Source of the DNA: Micromonospora citrea | Lineage (GTDB): Bacteria; Actinomycetota; Actinomycetes; Mycobacteriales; Micromonosporaceae | DNA: 64,000 bases | Assembly: GCF_900090315.1 (NCBI RefSeq) | Contig: NZ_FMHZ01000002.1 | Span: 682,001 to 746,000, forward strand | Direction of reading: 5' to 3' | Shown here: piece after piece, positions 59,606 to 64,000 of the stretch | Position numbering within the stretch: position 1 is the stretch's first letter | How the letters are laid out: each line of letters begins with the position of its first letter | Translations under genes and position numbers: made by a program | Notes under the pieces: generated by a model | The model's database searches: none | The model's input: only the letters and a program-made list of their open reading frames with translations | What the model was told of the DNA's origin: nothing

Positions 59606-59681
59606 CGTCCAGTTCAGTGACACGATTGAAGGCAGCCGGAGATCGGGCCGCCTTCCCGGGGGCCCTTCCGCCCCTTGTTGG

Positions 59682-59706
59682 CGTACGCCGTACCGTACGG
59701 CGTACG
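59682..59706. promoter_or_regulatory. 25-base perfect palindrome before the UvrA-like gene
   Basis: CGTACGCCGTAC (59682-59693), one C, then GTACGGCGTACG (59695-59706): 12 + 1 + 12 with no mismatch. The length and symmetry are typical of TetR-type operators. It lies 71 bases before the ATG at 59778; no TetR gene is in this part of the window. Confidence 0.75.
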
Positions 59707-59777
59707 GTAAGGTTGGTCCGGTCCCCGTGGCAGCAGTCCGGGCGGCCACGTCGCCCACGACCTCGCGAAGGGTTCGC

Positions 59778-62051
<2,274 letters not shown>

Positions 62052-62058
62052 GGAACCC

Positions 62059-62108
62059 ACGCCCCCGGGTTCCGCGTGTCGCCCGCCGGCACCGGGACCC
62101 GGGGGCGT
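62059..62108. terminator. Hairpin after the UvrA-like gene
   Basis: ACGCCCCCGGGTTCC (62059-62073) pairs with GGGACCCGGGGGCGT (62094-62108), 15 bp with one G:T. It starts 8 bases after the UvrA-like stop and its other end touches the stop of the convergent small membrane gene. Confidence 0.8.
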
Positions 62109-62356
62109 CACCGTCCGGGCGCGGGGACGGCCCGGGCGGGCGGGACGGCCAGCCGGGTCAGCCAGCGGCGCAACGGTGACACCGAGGCCGCGACCGGGGT
62201 GAGCAGCCCGACGGTGATCAGCAACGCGTCGAGAAAGAGCGTCGCGAGCACGACGAGAAGGGCCAGCGACGCGACCGTGCGGGCGACCGCCGGCACCGGG
62301 CGCGGGGCCGCGCGGTGCACGCCGTGGTAGCGGGCGGGAGTGCGGGGTGGAGCCAT
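62108..62356 (-). CDS. Small membrane protein
   Basis: 82 residues, unrecognised. A basic N-terminus (RTPARYHGVHRAAPRPV) precedes one or two spans (about 27-58, TVASLALLVVLATLFLDALLITVGLLTPV in parts) and a basic tail. The ATG at 62356 follows GGCAGGTATCAGC, a weak ribosome site. It is convergent with the UvrA-like gene. Confidence 0.55.
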   Translation of the reverse strand: MAPPRTPARYHGVHRAAPRPVPAVARTVASLALLVVLATLFLDALLITVGLLTPVAASVSPLRRWLTRLAVPPARAVPAPGR

Positions 62357-62590
62357 GGTGCTGATACCTGCCTAGAAGTTCGGAGGCGCCCCTCCTACCC
62401 GCCGTGAGCTGCGTAAACACCACCGATGACGCACACCACAACAACCACACCGGCCGCGGCGACCGTTCCCCGGGCGGGTCAGGCGAGACGGCGCGGCCGC
62501 CGGCGCTGCCACGGGGTCTCCACCGCCCGTGGCCGGTAGGCGGCGCGTACCCACTCCACAGCCCGTCCGGCGGCAGGCCGCGAACGAGAC

Positions 62591-62629
62591 AGCGCCGCCC
62601 CCGGACCGGGACGGTCCAGGGGCGGCGCT
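62591..62629. terminator. Strong hairpin in the gap 62357-62915
   Basis: AGCGCCGCCCCCGGACC (62591-62607) pairs with GGTCCAGGGGCGGCGCT (62613-62629), 16 of 17 positions, 5-base loop. It is the main structure of a 559-base gene-free stretch. Short frames cross it on both strands but none is convincing. Confidence 0.6.
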
Positions 62630-62857
62630 GGGTGTCGGTGTGCATGTCGCCTCTCGGCGCGTGGCGCGACGCGGCTCCAGCCGAACGGTATTCCGCGAAG
62701 GCAATTCAGGTGAGGCCCGGGGACACTGGACACACCGACACCTCATTCAACCAGCCGACAGCCTCCGGTGTTCCCCGACCGGCCGCTCTCTTTCAGGACC
62801 GCTGGGCCGGGGTGCCCGACCGGGACGGCCGGCCGTGCGTGCGGTGGATGTGCCGTC

Positions 62858-62885
62858 GGCCGGCACCCGTGTTCGGGTGCCGGCC
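62858..62885 (-). terminator. Hairpin after the secreted lysozyme-fold gene
   Basis: Perfect 12-bp stem GGCCGGCACCCG / CGGGTGCCGGCC with loop TGTT, 30 bases past the stop. The same CCGGCAC/GTGCCGG core forms a palindrome in the gene's leader at 63611-63626. Confidence 0.75.
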
Positions 62886-62915
62886 GGCGGTCCCCCTTGT
62901 GGTGGAAGGTCTGTG

Positions 62916-63509
62916 TCAGCTGTTCCAGTGCTCGGTGACGAGGTCGGCGGCCTGCTGCTCCCACTGCGCGTAGTGGTCGGGGTAGGCCGACACCTGCACC
63001 GTCTGCGCCGCCTTCGTCAGCGGCATGTCCTGCCACCCGTCGACCTGCTTGAGACCCTTCAGGAACGCCATGGTCGAGTACTCCGGGTCGGTGATCTGCT
63101 CCACCGTGCCCCAACCCGAGGACGGGCGCTGCTGGAACAGGCCCTGCGAGTCATGGTCGTTGCGCTCACCCAGATGACCCAGGTTCTCCAGCTTCGACTC
63201 CTGCAACGCCGTCGCGATCGCCACCACGGCGGCACGCTCGTCCATCCCGGCCTTCTTCGTCGCCGCGACGATCGCCTTCACGTTGCCGACCTGCTCGTCC
63301 GACAGGTCGATGCGCGACTGCGCACCCTGCACACCGTGCGGAATCAGCTTGCCCTTGTCCGCGCCCGGCTTGTCGGCCTGCACCGCCACGGTCACGGGCG
63401 TGCCCTCGACCGGCGAGGCGGCGTGAGCGGTGGCCGGACCGGCGAACACGCCACCGGCGAAGGCCAGACCAGCGATACCCAGAACGCTCTTACGCATGAT
63501 CGTGTTCAC
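62916..63509 (-). CDS. Secreted lysozyme/transglycosylase-fold protein
   Basis: 197 residues. Signal peptide MRKSVLGIAGLAFAGGVFAG (from Met5) with cleavage after AHA. The mature domain (about 65-197) has DEQVGNVKAIVAATKKAGMDE (in part), AIATALQESKLENLG with a probable catalytic Glu104, DSQGLFQQRPSSGWGTVEQI and PYP-like VSAYPDHYAQWEQQAADLV. This soluble-lytic-transglycosylase-like domain is widespread in actinobacterial secreted proteins and is thought to act on peptidoglycan. GTG 63509 has GGAG at eight bases; a longer reading upstream lacks one. The leader closely matches that of the C39-like protein at 5346. Confidence 0.85.
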   Translation of the reverse strand: MNTIMRKSVLGIAGLAFAGGVFAGPATAHAASPVEGTPVTVAVQADKPGADKGKLIPHGVQGAQSRIDLSDEQVGNVKAIVAATKKAGMDERAAVVAIATALQESKLENLGHLGERNDHDSQGLFQQRPSSGWGTVEQITDPEYSTMAFLKGLKQVDGWQDMPLTKAAQTVQVSAYPDHYAQWEQQAADLVTEHWNS

Positions 63510-64000
63510 GATGGGCTCCATTCGGGGGGAAGGCACCCGCACGACTACCGAGGGGGATCGGAAACGCGGGTGCAAGCACCGTCCGGCGCTCAAAAGGGAA
63601 CTGGGGGGATCCGGCACGGGTGCCGGGAAGAATCAGACCGGCCTCGCGTGGGCCGGATCGTGGCCCGTGTCGCGGGGGCGGGGGGACGCCCTCGCGTCGG
63701 CCGGACCATGTCCAACGACCGCCGGCCCGCCGTCATTCCGGGCCCGGCACCCCCACCCGCAGGCGGAACGTGCCCCTACTCGGCCGTACGCAGGGTGTAA
63801 CGACCCCGACCCCGCCACGATTCCGCACCCACGATGCCCCCGATCACACCCCGAAACCGGACACCCGACCCGACACCCGACACGCCGGACACCAGACGGC
63901 CCAGAACGCCGGGCACACGCCGCAGACCGAACGGCCGGGCGCACACCGGATCGTCAGCGAGCAGCGCCGATACGAACAGGCGGCACGGACGACGCGCAAC
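63510..64000 (-). promoter_or_regulatory. Long leader region of the lysozyme-fold gene
   Basis: The 491 bases to the window edge hold no convincing gene. Features seen: the palindrome CCGGCAC-GG-GTGCCGG (63611-63626), a GTAACG box (63797-63802; reads CGTTAC toward the gene) like those before the C39-like gene, and a short ACACCCGACCCGACACCCG repeat (63860-63893). A long structured leader is likely. I did not find the conserved blocks of a known riboswitch. Confidence 0.4.

Noticed and set aside
62479..62733. Small gene in the gap before the lysozyme-fold gene
   Set aside because: The frame passes through a 17-bp hairpin and has no clear start signal; several frames are equally open.
63510..63780. 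Possible c-di-AMP riboswitch upstream of the lysozyme-fold gene
   Set aside because: A vaguely similar opening (GGTCGTTGGAC) is present, but the conserved inner blocks are absent.

Overview
This 64-kb window is very GC-rich with almost all codons ending in G or C, GTG/TTG starts and 4-bp ATGA/GTGA gene overlaps. Together with the protein families present (LacI-controlled sugar ABC operons, snapalysin-type protease, XRE-TPR regulators, YwiC-like and DUF998 membrane proteins, an actinobacterial radical-SAM RiPP locus) this points to a mycelial actinobacterium, most likely Micromonospora or a close relative. The genus is inferred from style and content; no rRNA or species marker is present.

Layout. 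0-5 kb: small membrane protein, a YbjN/T3SS-chaperone-like protein with TPR-like repeats, a repeat-rich gap, and a composite histidine kinase (PAS-GAF-HisKA-HATPase-REC-RsbW-type ATPase). 5.3-6 kb: a secreted C39-like cysteine peptidase. 6-20 kb: one long leftward operon of eleven tightly packed genes headed by a LacI regulator: sugar ABC transporter, two ADP-ribosylglycohydrolase-family proteins, a ribokinase-family kinase, a glycosidase-like/formylglycine-enzyme-like fusion, a secreted esterase-propeller protein, a CaiB CoA-transferase and a CitE-type lyase. 20-25 kb: anchored Pro/Ala-rich protein, a metalloprotease-trypsin fusion, Nudix hydrolase, ArsR regulator and divergent MFS exporter. 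25.8-30.7 kb: a cyclophane RiPP locus (precursor, radical SAM/SPASM maturase, pentapeptide-repeat protein, two small proteins) facing an XRE-TPR regulator plus flavoprotein pair.

30.8-36.5 kb: accessory patch with a chloramphenicol-type MFS exporter, a MITE-like element, a decayed IS5-type transposase, a beta-helix protein divergent from a TetR regulator, all but the exporter lying between two copies of a 22-bp direct repeat. 36.5-40.6 kb: SRPBCC/CBM fusion, tRNA-Gln(CTG), a degenerate tRNA-like element with a long hairpin, DUF998, and rtcB (RNA ligase) preceded by a second compact tRNA-like fold. 40.6-45.8 kb: small regulators, a spore-photoproduct-lyase-like radical SAM protein, esterase, DinB protein and a VanX-like lipoprotein. 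45.8-53.5 kb: a second LacI-controlled operon (binding protein, two permeases, GH3 glycosidase, acetyl-xylan-esterase-like protein), probably for uptake and breakdown of a plant-type oligosaccharide. 53.6-64 kb: secreted cyclophilin, D,D-carboxypeptidase with an octapeptide-repeat leader, cupin/YwiC pair, methyltransferase, a frameshifted membrane gene, a UvrA-like ABC protein behind a 25-bp palindrome, and a secreted lysozyme-fold protein.

The most interesting candidates are the 14-kb ribosylglycohydrolase operon (substrate unknown), the multi-cyclophane RiPP locus, and the tRNA-like folds on both sides of rtcB. Positions and structures were read by eye; no database or folding program was used.
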